From: Phylloscopus collybita
Lineage: Eukaryota; Chordata; Aves; Passeriformes; Phylloscopidae
Assembly (NCBI GenBank): GCA_027886175.1
Contig: JAJNNQ010000006.1
Location: 9,424,001-9,488,000 of the forward strand
Direction of reading: 5' to 3'
Length of the DNA stretch: 64,000 nucleotides
Part shown: positions 45,520 to 56,044 of the stretch, piece by piece
Position numbering within the stretch: the first letter of the stretch is position 1
How the letters are laid out: every line of letters starts with the position of its first letter
Notes under the pieces: generated by a model
What the model was told of the DNA's origin: nothing
Database searches by the model: none
The model's input: only the letters and a program-made list of their open reading frames with translations
Translations under genes and position numbers: made by a program

Positions 45520-48500
45520 TTAAATTTAAAGCATATTAATCACCTCCAGCTTTTCAGATGCCTAATATGAAAAAGACAGAGCCATCTCCAATATGAATGG
45601 CTTTCCAGTATTCCCTGTAGCCCTACATTAGATCCAAGCATAATGACCATGCTTCTCTTTTACTGGTACACCTGCATCCATTGCTATTCACCTGGAAAGT
45701 ATCAGGTATGGCTTTTGTTGCAACTTTTTGTTATTATAATTCCATGCTTCTACTTATTCCCAAGCTTGGTTTTGTACTTTTCATTTTACAGTAATTAAAT
45801 ACAAGAAAATGGGAGCAATAGTAGAAACAAAGACCAGAACACTGGATGTTCTTTTTTTTTTCCTTGAAGACCTTGATCAGTGTTCCTTGCTTTGTCTCTT
45901 TAGTTCAGTGATAGCTGAGTCCATCTGAGAGTATTTGTAAGGTGGTTGCTTAGTTCCTACATCCCTGCTGTACTCTGAAGAAAGAGAGAAATTGTTTGCA
46001 AAGACTCACACAAGATCTAGGCATAGCTAGATCTCTTTATATCTGTTTAGTTCTGATGCTAAAGAAGATTTTGTGAATTGTGCCCCAACAGATTCAGGCA
46101 TCTTCTAAGAGTTTGAAAGTTTTGAATTACAGTTTTGTAAACTTCAGCTTCACTTAAGTCCTTCTCTTGGGACCTTTTCATTACATTAGATATGGCATTA
46201 AATCTGTAACTAAGAGTGAGAAAATGATTTGATAGTCCATCATTTATTAAATAATTTTGTCGTTTTCAGTGTGTGAATGTCATTAATTTTTTTGTTGTCA
46301 AAATGAGCTACTATAAATTATTCAACAAGGACACTGTGCATAAAAATAACCCTCTTGGCAAAAGAATCACTTATGCAGTTAATTATCAATGCTCACTGCA
46401 ACTATTAGTAAAATTTGTAGCATACATGGGTACATGCATCAGGTCAATTCATTAATAGGAAGGGTATATGGTACTGGTTGAAAGAATGTCTAAAGAGCCT
46501 GCTGTGATACTTATTTGGAAAAACATTGAAAAATAAATAAATAAAAAGACAAAACCCAGACAAACAAACAAGTAGAAAACCCTGTTCCTCAAATTATTTT
46601 TTTAAACACTAACTTCACCTCTGTTAGCTTGCTTAACAGATACTAACTGCACTAACAGAAACAGTATCAAGAAAGGAAATATCATCAAGATAATCAATAA
46701 TAGAGAAGGTTAGGCAAACCCAAATATCTCCAGCACAATAAGTATATATATATTTTTTTATATATAAATCTTAACCCTGTAAAAGAGCAAACCTCAACTG
46801 CAAGATTGTCTTGTTTTACATTTACAACACACAATAACCTTTTATTGAAGTTTTCATTATGTAGGTAGGGGTAAAAAATCTGATACTTATACTAGAAGTA
46901 ATAATGATAATATGCAGCTTTTACTATACGCACATAATGATGACTTTTCTGCTTAGGAAAAAAAATCCAAATAACAAGAATCTTAAGCACAGAGAAGGAA
47001 TGAATATATTGAAAATTCCTCCAATATAGGAGAATGACAAGCAATCAAATTGACACAGCATTTGAGGACCAAATCCAAGTGAATTAGGAAATCCAAGTGA
47101 GATTTAAATAGATTTTCAATTAAATTATTTTTATTTCATTTTTTATGAATCACTCCTTATTATCCCTTACTCAGATTTATGAGGCTTGAAACTCATTCAA
47201 GCTTTCAGTAGTTGTCAATTCCATCAACTGTGATTTCAAGTGACTTCATACTATCTTTCTTAAACATTTTAATGGGATGCATTTGACAGATATTTCTTCC
47301 TAATGGTTCTTTTGTTGTTGTTGTACAATGATGGATTTATCTTAAAAAGTGATTATCTTTTAAATAGCACTATAATATATTGGACAGCTGCATAAATGAG
47401 AAACCTTATTTCATTCTTTGTATATGTCTTAGGGAAATTAGTCTCAAAATTAGAATAGATCTAACAGTAATCTGCAATATCCGTGCAGGATTGCTGAAAA
47501 ATCTTTTAGATAAACTATGAACTATTCATATTTCAAAATTGTTTCAAAAGGTGGAATATCGTTTAGTAATGCCTTTTGAATAAAAAGATAATAAATCGTT
47601 TGTTTAAGGTACTTTAGCAATTAGCTCAGAGTTTTTCTTAAAGCTATATGAGACCTGATATAAACAAGAAGTTTTCATACCTCAGCAGATCAAAGAACTA
47701 TTTTTAATTGCTGATATTACTAAAACAATCAACCAGGTTTCACAATATCCAGTTTCTCAGTCATCATTTTCTCTCAAGCTTTAAATAAGTTAACATACTG
47801 AAATTATCGAAGTTATATGAATTTACATGCAAATAAATTTTAGCTGTCTGACAGCAGTTCACAGGTGTAAGGAAAGATAAAAAGTTTATCTAATTACATC
47901 ATAATTAATGCAAATGTTTTCACAATGCTGATTGGTTGGGTTTGTGTCATTAGAATCAAGACATGAATGAAAGGTTTTTATTACTTTCATTTATGTTGTT
48001 AATCTCAAGAAGTACAGATACTACATTTCTATTTGGGGTTGCATATTAGGACTGGCAAAAACACATACATATATTTCTGTATTCTTTAACACTAAAATTT
48101 TAGTGCATATTAGCAAAAGCAATAAAACCTATGTCTGGCTTTTCATGCCTTAAGTGTTATAATGTGGATATAAATAGTGAAATGGGAGACAAAATGTGTC
48201 TTCATCTCTTTAGTTTTCATTTTACATGTATATGATGCAATTAATGTACTAAATAGACCAAAAGTTTTCAAGATTTTCATTAAGAAAAAAATTTAGATGA
48301 TGAAAGACTGCAAGACACACTCAATGTAGTCATGCTTAGAAAGGCAGACAGGTTTTGTAAATTTGTGCTATTATTGACTTCTTCCTTAGTTTTCCTTAGA
48401 TACCAATTCCATATTAGTAAAAGCTGTTAAAAATTTTCTCAAACATTCTAACTTTGTGAATTTTTAGTATTCAGAAAGTTGCTTTCGTTTGTGTATTTTA

Positions 48501-48590
48501 CAGAAACATCTTGCAGAATATCTATGATCGAATGACAATAAATTATTTTTTTAGGTGTTATTAGTAGCTGCATATTCTATTAATTGTCAC
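45520..48590. other. AT-rich DNA, no recognised gene
   Basis: No supported gene or transposon. Part of it (47850-48000) shows a dense set of transcription-factor-like motifs, discussed as a finding. Confidence 0.5.
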
Positions 48591-48594
48591 ATGC

Positions 48595-49080
48595 CACAAA
48601 AGGACAAACTGATCCAGTGCCAGTCAGAAAGGCACCTGGGGATACTGACAGCAGCTGAACATGAGCCAACAGTGTGCCCAGATGGCCAAGAAGACCAGTG
48701 GCATCCTGGTTGTTTCAGGAACAGTGAGGCCAGCAGGACCAAGGCAGAGATTTTCCTCCTATACTAGGAACTGGTGAGGCTGCACCTCTAGTGCTGTGTC
48801 CAGTTCTGGGCCCTTCAATTTAGGAAGGACAATAAAATGCTGGAACATGCCCAGAGAAGGGCCACAAGGCTGGTGAAAGGCCTGGAAAACAAATCTTCTG
48901 AGGAGCATCTGAGGCAGCTGGGAATGTTTAGCCTGAAGAGAATGAGGCTCAGGGGATCACTCTACAATCACCCGAGGAGGCTGTAGCCTCATGGGGATTG
49001 GCTGTAGCCTCATGGGGATTGGTCTCTTCTCCCAGTTAACCAGCAACAGGACAAGAGGACAATTCCATTCTTCCCAAAGA
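48595..49080 (+). mobile_element. CR1 LINE fragment, sense
   Basis: It follows CR1 ORF2 in order: CACCTGGGGATACTGACAGC, CTGAACATGAGCCAACAGTGTGCCC, GGCCAAGAAGACCAGTGGCA, GAACTGGTGAGGCTGCACCTC, CCAGTTCTGGGCCCTTC, then GAGAAGGGCCACAAGGCTGG and GGACAAGAGGACAATTCC. Frameshifts break the reading frame. Near its end there is a tandem 21-bp duplication at 48979. The 3' tail is missing. It is the second copy of the same ORF2 region as 5725. Confidence 0.9.
48979..49020. repeat. Perfect 21-bp tandem duplication inside a CR1
   Basis: GGCTGTAGCCTCATGGGGATT at 48979-48999 is repeated exactly at 49000-49020. The duplication is not part of the CR1 consensus and must be recent or well preserved compared with the rest of the CR1. 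Confidence 0.92.
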
Positions 49081-49089
49081 TCAGATCCT

Positions 49090-49810
49090 AACAAAAGCTA
49101 TGCCACCTTTTAATGAAAATAAGAACTCTGAAATTCATCCGAAAATCTTTCTTCATTTTGCCACTGAGCTGTGCGTGTTTCACTGCTATTAAAATTTCAA
49201 AACCAGACAACATTCATATTCATATTTCAATCAGCTCATCTAATTTTAGACACCTGCAACATAAATCTTCATAGCAAGATTATAGCTACATGTATTAGGC
49301 TGGTCATATTTAAGGTGAGTTACCTGAAACATAGGTGTTAAGAAGTCATCTGCTTTACACTGAAAAAAAGTTGAATCCTCAAATGCACTTCAATTTCCCC
49401 CAAAAAAATGACTCAGAACACAGCACAGAAATTTACAGAAAAATAATGCTATAAAATCATGCTTTGGGACTGTTATGACTTCGTTGTTAGTTTGGCACGG
49501 TTTTGGACTATTACAAGTAAGAATATCAAACATTTAATCAAATATTATAAAACAACTCTTAGATATTCCCAAAGGTCACCTATTTAGAAAGTAATTCAGT
49601 TGAAGAGGAATAATTACGATCATTGTAATAATGTCTACTCAATAAAAAGATACAACAGTTTCTGTCTCTCAATAATATTTTTACAGTCTTTCTCAGGAGA
49701 GGTAGAAAATTACTAGTAATTATATACATATAAACATTTCCTCTGGATACTATTATAAGTCTCAAGAGAAATGCTATTAAGAGCTGTGTCTAAATGAGAA
49801 AATAGAAGTA
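49090..49810. other. AT-rich DNA between two CR1 copies
   Basis: Nothing recognised. Confidence 0.5.
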
Positions 49811-49814
49811 TTTC

Positions 49815-50760
49815 ATAGGATAATAAGATAATTAGTGTTGGGAGGAATCTAGCCCAACCTTCTGCTCAAAGTATGTTTACCTTTGAGGTCCAGCTGACTC
49901 ATCCAGTCAGGTCTAGAAAATCTCCAAAGCTGGAGACTGCACAGTCTCTGAGAGCTATGTGATCCGTTGGCTGGCTGTCCTTTTAGGAAAAATGCTTATT
50001 CTTATACCTAGCATGTCTCTTGTTTGAACTGTGCCTGTTGCCTCTAATCGTCCTGCATGCATAGTTACAAAGACCCTTGATGAATCTTCTCTATCACCTC
50101 ACCTAAGCCCAGCTGTTACTGAAAAGCTGCTATTAGGTCCTTTTGAAGCTGAATGAGTCCCTTTTTGTCAACCTCTAGACAAGTGTTCCAGCCCCAGTCA
50201 TACTGGTAGTCCTCTGCTCCACTTGTTCCAGCTTATTTAAGACATTTTTTGTATTCATCAGGCCAAAAATTGGAAGCTTTATTAGAAATGTGATTTAATG
50301 ACTGCTGAGTAGAAGATGACTATAATTTCCCTTAATTTATTGGTTATTATCATAGAGGCTTTTGTCCATCTCTGCTGAGAAGATGCTATTTGTACTTTTC
50401 CAGCTCTCCAACTCAAGGATCCAGCATTTTACCTCAGACCTATAGCCCGTTCTTCCTTCTAAAGCTAAGAGGCAGCATTGGTCCTTTAGTATTTCATTAG
50501 TTTAACATTAGCTCCTTTCTCCAGCCTGTTGGTACAGACACTTTGTGGAGCTTTTACTCTCCTGCTTAACTGCTATGGAGAACAATCTATTAACCACAGC
50601 CTTCTGAGGCAGATCATCCAAACATCTTGTTCTTCATCTAGTTGTTCATCCACCAAGTCCATAATGTACTCACTTTAAAACCAGGACATTGTGGGGCACT
50701 GTCTAAAGCCTTGCTAAAACTGTAGAAAAAACAATGCCTACTCTTCCCTCACCTATGAAC
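49815..50760 (-). mobile_element. CR1 LINE, antisense, about 0.95 kb
   Basis: The left edge is the CR1 tail complement (TAATAAGATAATTAGTGTTG then GAGGAATCTAGCCCAACC). Later segments fit antisense CR1 ORF2: GAGACTGCACAGTCTCTGAG, TGGCTGTCCTTTTAGG, CCTCTAGACAAGTGTTCCAGCCC and, after a poorly aligned part at 50280-50520, the ATTAACCACAGCCTTCTGAG segment. It continues with GTTGTTCATCCACCAAGTCC and GGGGCACTGTCTAAAGCCTTG to about 50760. It is old and has many changes. Confidence 0.85.
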
Positions 50761-50764
50761 CTGA

Positions 50765-51040
50765 TTATAGGACAAGAGGAAATGCCCTCAAGTTGAATCA
50801 GGGAAGGTTTAGACTGAATATAAAAAAATTCTTCTCCAAAAGTGTTGTCACACATTGGGATAGTCTGCCTAGGTAAGTGGTTTTGTCACCATCCCTGGAG
50901 GTATTTAAAAGACATATGGATGTGGAACTTAGGGACATGGTCTAGTAGTAGACTTCACACTCAGGGTTAGTGCTTGGACTTGATAATCTTAAGGGTATTT
51001 TCCAACTCAAATATTCAGAAATTCTGTGATTCTGTGACCT
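50765..51040 (+). mobile_element. CR1 LINE 3' end, sense, with 3' tail
   Basis: Starts at GGACAAGAGGAAATGCCC, then AGGGAAGGTTTAGACTGAATA and CACCATCCCTGGAGGTATTT. TGGACTTGATAATCTTAAGG and the 3' terminal repeats ATTCTGTGATTCTGTGA at about 51020-51037 follow. The tail is intact, so the 3' boundary is exact to a few bases. The 5' end meets the antisense CR1 at about 50760. Confidence 0.9.
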
Positions 51041-51044
51041 GATC

Positions 51045-51268
51045 CTATAGGACAGACAGGATAATCAAAAATTATTTAAATACATCTGCTGCAGCACAAG
51101 TATAACCACAGCCACTTCAAGATGCACCTGCTCTGGTGTGGACACACTCATGGCTGTGATAACCCCTGAGGTTACCATAAGGGAGCTTGCCCTGTCATGG
51201 AGAGAGCACAGCATATAAACTGAATGCACAATGGCAGAGCTCCCCACAGAGAAGTCTCCTTAGGAGCC
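51045..51268 (-). mobile_element. Possible ERV internal remnant, antisense, left of a nested LTR
   Basis: A moderately GC-rich 220 bp between the CR1 tail and the left target duplication of the LTR at 51275. If that LTR is removed, it becomes contiguous with the antisense ERVL leader at 51892-52247. It could therefore be more internal sequence of that provirus. Short open segments exist on the minus strand, but I recognise no retroviral domain in them. It may equally be older genomic DNA. Confidence 0.4.
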
Positions 51269-51383
51269 TGAGTTTGAAGTTAGGGGTAGCAAAATATTTC
51301 ACCCCATGAGCCCTTGAGGCTCTATGTTAATTTGTTGCACCACACTGGTTGTTTCCCTACTTCCTGCTTTTTCCCCTTCCCTG

Positions 51384-51443
51384 ATTGGTACATTTTGGAT
51401 CCTCTCCCCAATTGGTCATTTTCTCAATCCTCCCCGTGATTGG
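51384..51443 (+). promoter_or_regulatory. Three CCAAT-type boxes in a 27-28 bp array
   Basis: ATTGG occurs at 51384, 51411 and 51439, spaced 27 and 28 bp. The bases around each box are alike (a C/T-rich run before, GGT(A/C) after), so the array arose by triplication of one module. Such boxes bind NF-Y in vertebrates. They lie just upstream of the TATA box at 51476. Confidence 0.75.
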
Positions 51444-51475
51444 TCCAAGTTGTTAACCCCGCCTTTCCTAAACTC

Positions 51476-51482
51476 TATATAA
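51476..51482 (+). promoter_or_regulatory. TATA box of the nested LTR
   Basis: TATATAA followed by CCCCGCAC, about 33 bp downstream of the last CCAAT-type box. Confidence 0.75.
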
Positions 51483-51528
51483 CCCCGCACTTTCAGCCCG
51501 TTCAGGCATTCAGTCTTGGTTCCTGGAG

Positions 51529-51534
51529 AATAAA
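51529..51534 (+). terminator. Retroviral poly-A signal of the nested LTR
   Basis: AATAAA followed by GAGCC, 53 bp after the TATA box. This short spacing implies a short R region. Confidence 0.75.
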
Positions 51535-51598
51535 GAGCCTTTTAGACTGGATGTCTGCCTCCTGCTCATTCCAGCGTCACCTGAAGAAGAGCTGCCAG

Positions 51599-51725
51599 GA
51601 AGAGCTGCTTAGAGCAGCCTCACAAAAGAGCTGATAGGGAAGAGCTGCTTGGAGCAGCCTCAAAACAGAGCTGATAGGGAAAGAGCTGCCTGAGATAGCT
51701 GCCTTGTGCAGCTTCACAAAAGAGC
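51599..51725 (+). repeat. Three 40-bp units in the U5 part of the nested LTR
   Basis: Units begin GAAGAGCTGCTT at 51599 and 51639 and GAAAGAGCTGCC at 51679. Each contains an AGCAGCCTCA-like or AGCTTCACAAAAGAGC segment and an AGAGCTGATAGG segment. The third unit is the most diverged. Confidence 0.85.
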
Positions 51726-51891
51726 AAATCACCACCAAGTGCCTGTGCCCCCTCAGAAGCCCGAGCCACCTATTCTGGGACGGTCTTGCTGGGGAAGATT
51801 GCGGCACCAGAGTGACCACTAGAGTGGTCACTGGCGGTCGGCGGCACATGGCCATAGACTTCACGGTGTCCTTCCCGCTCTTATGTGAGTT

Positions 51892-52247
51892 ATCCATAGC
51901 TCACAGTTCCTTTGACTTGAGCTGATGCTGGCCTTGCAATGTGTTCAGCAGAGCAGCACAGAAACAGCAGTAAGGCCCTGGTGGTTTGCCAGCCCAGGTG
52001 CATCCTCATTGCTGTTATCCAAATGTTTCCAGGCACAGCAAAGTAGGGTGATCAGCAACACAGCGGTCACTAATGAGCACCACGCTCACTACTAGTATAC
52101 AATTACCAACATACAGTAACCCATGCAAGTCCTATGGCAAGCACAGGGGCCTGACAATCAATAGCTAAACAGCAACAACAGCCAAGCCCATTCCAATAAA
52201 ACATACTGTTGAGCCCTTCAAGCCCTGTGCTGGATGCTAAAGAGGAC
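51892..52247 (-). mobile_element. 5' leader of an antisense ERVL-type provirus
   Basis: This lies directly next to the antisense LTR at 52248. On the minus strand the LTR end is followed after eight bases by an 18-base segment (plus-strand 52222-52239) that resembles a worn tRNA-Lys-type primer binding site. GGGCTTGAAGGGCTCAACAG comes next, which is typical of avian ERVL-type leaders. The rest is non-coding, with stops in all frames. It shows that the LTR is the 5' LTR of a provirus that was once longer. Confidence 0.6.
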
Positions 52248-52822
52248 TGTCATGGTTTAATCCCAGTATGCAACTAAGCACCATATAACCACTTTTTCAA
52301 CATTCTCAACATGTGGGAGAGAACCAGAACAGTAAAACTGACAAAGCTTGTGGGTTGAGATAAAGACAGTTTAATAGATAAAGCAAAGGCCATGCATGCA
52401 AAGAGCAAAACTCATTCACCATTTCTTATGAGCAGGCAGGTTTTCAGTCTTCTGCAGAAAAGCAGAGCTTCATCATGTGGAATGGTGGCTTGGGAAGAAA
52501 AAATGCCAACATTCCCCTCCCACTTCCTCCTTCTTCCCCCCACAGCTTTATATGGTGCTATATAGTCTTGAATATCACTTTGATCAGTTGGGCTGTGTTT
52601 GTCTGTCGTGGCTGTGTCCCTTCTCAACTTCTTGTGCATCCCCAGCTTCCTTGCTGGTGATGTCGGGGGAGAGGCAGAAAAGGCCTCATCTTTGTGTAAG
52701 AGCTGCTCAGCAATAATGAAAAATTCCTCTTTTAACCAACACAGTTTCCAGCACAAATCCAAAAAATAGCCACATAACAGCTACTATGAAGAAAATGAAC
52801 TCTCCCAACCAAAACCAGCACA
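52248..52822 (-). mobile_element. ERVL-type 5' LTR, antisense
   Basis: A 575-bp LTR, the same length as the sense copy at 15582-16156. The plus strand starts TGTCATGGTTTAATCCCAG and ends CCAACCAAAACCAGCACA. Further family markers are GTGGGTTGAGATAAAGACAG, AGCTTTATATGGTGCTATATAG, AGAGGCAGAAAAGGCCTC and TGCTCAGCAATAATGAAAAA. The flanks aggac and catag do not match, as expected if only the 5' part of a provirus remains. On the minus strand the TATA-like box is the complement of about 52550-52556. The frames at 52412, 52475 and 52477 are shadows. Confidence 0.88.
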
Positions 52823-52896
52823 CATAGTCAACTGTCTTTGACTCTGTCCTATGTAATTCATGCTTATTATTTCCTTTCATTTAAATTTGTCATGAG

Positions 52897-53105
52897 TGTA
52901 CTGGGTCCAGTTGGGATGTAGTTAACATCCTTCAGAGCAATATGTAGGGTGTTGTGCTTTGTCTATTGATGAACAAGCTTTCTCTTCATACCATTCTATT
53001 ACCCCATCATGAAGACTGGAGGTGAGCAGGACGTTAAGAGCTGGGACAGCTGACTCCAATTGGCCAAAAGGATATTTTGTACCATACAGTGACTGGGATA
53101 CTTTT
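52897..53105 (+). mobile_element. Truncated ERVL-type LTR, sense
   Basis: Starts TGTACTGGGTCCAGTTGGGA, the family's TG end. It continues through GATGAACAAGC..., GAAGACTGGAGGTGAGCAGG and CAGCTGACTCCAATTGGCCA to TTTTGTACCATACAGTGACTG. Similarity then ends, before the TATA region. Only the first third of the LTR is left. It lies 74 bp beyond the antisense LTR of a related family and in inverted orientation to it. Confidence 0.8.
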
Positions 53106-53109
53106 CACC

Positions 53110-56040
53110 TGGTTTCTTTCACTGTATCAGTCTTATATACCAATCAGTTAAAGCCCAGACAGAGATCATGGGAAAGTTTTGGGAAATTTACTGCATAAAT
53201 GTTGACATAATTCCACTCAAATGTAAAATACCTGCAGTAATTTAATATGGTACCTTTCCTCTCTTGTCCCATGTATTGTATATTCTTCATAGCAGAGAGA
53301 TTTGACATTGCATCAAGATCTAAATATTAGTGAATAATTAATTCCTATAAATGCACTCTATAAATACAAGTGTTTATTAACATCATATGAAGGCTGACAC
53401 TAACATGATTAAAACGATAGTCACATATAAATTTCTACCTTTGTTTTTGCTCAGACAGAAGAGATTTATGAAAACAAGTGTTAAATCTGATAGCATACAT
53501 GTTAAACTAATGATCCCCATCTTTCATTTTTTCATAAACATATTTCAATCTCATTTTTGTAAGTTTAGGACATTAAATTTAAGACATAGTTTTTGAATTT
53601 AAGAGAATTTCTGTATAACATCTATTTAAGATGAAGCAAAAAATGTATACTATGAATAATTTTATGTGGACGAAAATCATGGTCCTCTTGAATTGTTAAT
53701 ATCTAAAAATAGAAATTTTAAAGGCAAGCCTGCAGGAACAGACTATGCATTTTAATAATAATTAAAAAAAAAGTGTGTGTGAATTTTTTTGCAAAACATG
53801 AAATTAAAACAATCAGTAGATCTTTCCCACTGCATAGGGCTTCAGATGAGAAAGCTCATCAGAATCACATTATCTGAATGTGAAGGCAATCTGGTCTATC
53901 CAGTAAAAAACCACCATGTGCTGCTGTACTTTTTTTCACCTGAGGAATATTGCCTCCTATTTTTTTTTCATTTTTATATTACTTCTACATTGTTTTTCAC
54001 TGGGTTTTTGGTAGACATGAGCTCATAATTTCATGGTTTACATACATGTATGTTGTGGTGTGAGTTTAAAACAATTATCTCAGCCATAACAGATTTCTTT
54101 AAGTCTTTTTATAAAGTTTTTATTGTATACAGCACAAAACACTGCAGTGTTATTAGGAAAAAGAGGGATATCTCATGGTTTTAAATTATTTTTTAAATGG
54201 CACCTGAAGAACAGTCCAGATAACCTAAAACATTTCAAACTTGTATGTGTTGAAGGTTAAGAAGCTGAAAAAAGTTCCTTCATTTAGTCAGCAGAGAATG
54301 ATTTCAATTAAGCTCCTAGGCTTAATTCAGTTGCCTACACTTAGACTGTTTTTTAACACTGTTTGAAATATTATAAAGTGTTGTTCAGTTGCCTGAACTT
54401 AGAAGCCTAGTGATGTTTTAAAAGCACTACACTAATCCATTTAACTACAACTGGTTCTTTAAGAAGTTCATTGCTCCCACAGGTCCTCTTCCAGCCTCAC
54501 GGAGCATGGATCATGTATTTTAAGGCTTCTCAGGAATCTCAGGTTCAGCACCTAAGTCATGACTTCTTTGCTATATGCTATATTTGCCTCTTGGTGTCTG
54601 AGACATCCTGATCGAAATGACAGTTGTGGTTAAGCACTTCTGACAGACCAGTCCCTATAGAGAACATTTTGAGGGGATTAAGGTGAAATCCTAGGGTAGT
54701 TGAGTAGACATTTATTCCCTCTGCATTTGTTAAAAATGGCTTTTCTGAACGTGGAATGGAGAGAATTGTATCTTATTTCTTTATAAGAAAGAAATTCTTA
54801 AAATTTCTTTTTAAGGAATTTCTCAGAAAACCAGAGGATTCAGGTAGCGCGTAAAGCTAATAAACTGACAAAGCTAGTCATTTAATTTGACTACATAAAC
54901 ATTCATTTTCCTTATTGTTTTGAGTTTAAGACTAAATAATGTTAGTAAGAGAGCTCATGTATAAGTAAATTAGGAAAGGGGAATATAATCCTATACCAAG
55001 GTTCAATTTTCATAATCAATGGGGAAAAAAAATGACAAATAGAGTAATGAAAGATAGATTTCAGAAGTAAGTTAAACTTCTTTTTGTATCATTTTTCTCA
55101 TTTTGCCATGGGGAAATCGTCATTACAGATGCAAAATGATGCATGTGACACATAGAAGTATCTGATCCAATAAGAGTCTTTAAAGGGGTGTTTGGTTTTT
55201 TTGTTCTTGTTTGGTTGGTTTTGGGTTGGTTGGTTGGTTGGTTGGTTAGTTGGTTGGTTGGTTGGTTGGTTCGCTGTTCTGTGTGTGTGTGGATAGATAC
55301 TTATACTGTCAGAAGAAATTACAGAATAATGTGGCAATACTTCTGATAATATTATGTGAATCCAGCTTGCTGCAGGTAATACATATCCTTTCTAATTCAC
55401 TGTGGCTTCCAGCATTTCTCTGACAGAAATTGTCTACCCTTAAAATGTGAGGGATCAAGAAATGTGTCAAGAAATGGTATAAAAGTAGTTCCTATGGGGA
55501 AGTGCATAAATTAATCTAGATCCACACTGCTAAATGCTTTGTCCAAGAGAAGATCCAAAGTCTTCAGCTGAAAGATACAAAGTACCTGGAATTCATCTTA
55601 AAGTAGATTGACTATACTGGTAATACATAATATTTACATCTGGGACTCCCAAGTCCTAATACACCTATTACAAAACAGTTCAAGTACACTTAGTTTGTGT
55701 CTATGAGAGTTTTCAAACTCAGATATGATTTGTCTGAATGCCTCAGTAGCAGCAGTTTTAAGTCACACCCTTGTCTCCTGATATGTGACACATGACCTTG
55801 GGAGGAGCCGGAGGACAATTTTAAAGATTTTTGCAAGGTAGAGAAACCAAAGTAAAGGATAGTTTCACTAATGTGTCCTTCTGAAAGTGATGCTTGCAGT
55901 CTTGTTGGACCAACTGGTTCAGATCAAACACAACAAAAGTGCTAACTCATGTTTTCACAACACTGTGCTTGTCCCAGTCCTCGCCACTCACTGCAGAAAC
56001 GTAACTCGGTTTGCCAGAGGTAGTGCTCTGCTTTATGGAT
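53110..56040. other. AT-rich DNA, no recognised gene
   Basis: About 2.9 kb without a gene. It contains the (TTGG)n tract at 55211. A 20-bp segment starting TTCAGTTGCCT at 54326 recurs at 54384 with two changes. Confidence 0.5.
55192..55292. repeat. (TTGG)n tract followed by a short (TG)n
   Basis: About 15 TTGG units between 55211 and 55271, with one TTAG variant, then TCGCTGTTC and a short GT run. On the minus strand this gives a repeating Gln-Pro-Thr-Asn frame at 55098-55337, which is a low-complexity artefact. Confidence 0.95.
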
Positions 56041-56044
56041 TAAC

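Larger units (their letters stand above)
51275..51885 (+). mobile_element. ERVK-type solo LTR nested in an older ERV
   Basis: A 611-bp LTR starting TGAAGTTAGGGGTAGCAA. It has three regularly spaced ATTGG (inverted CCAAT) boxes, a TATATAA box at 51476 and an AATAAA signal at 51529. After these comes a U5 containing a 40-bp tandem repeat. The 6-mer TGAGTT lies on both sides (51269-51274 and 51886-51891), fitting ERVK-type duplication. The last bases before the right copy are TG rather than the usual CA, either a mutation or a sign that the boundary is slightly wrong. The antisense 106-codon frame across its right edge is a shadow. Confidence 0.78.

Noticed and set aside
51065..51247. Possible gag-like fragment on the minus strand
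   Set aside because: It has a good-looking frame of about 60 codons, but I can name no retroviral domain in it. I kept the region only as a possible ERV remnant.
52412..52762. 116-codon antisense frame
   Set aside because: Lies within the antisense ERVL-type LTR; LTRs of this kind do not encode protein.
55098..55337. Repeating Pro-Thr-Asn-Gln frame on the minus strand
   Set aside because: It is the translation of the (TTGG)n simple repeat.
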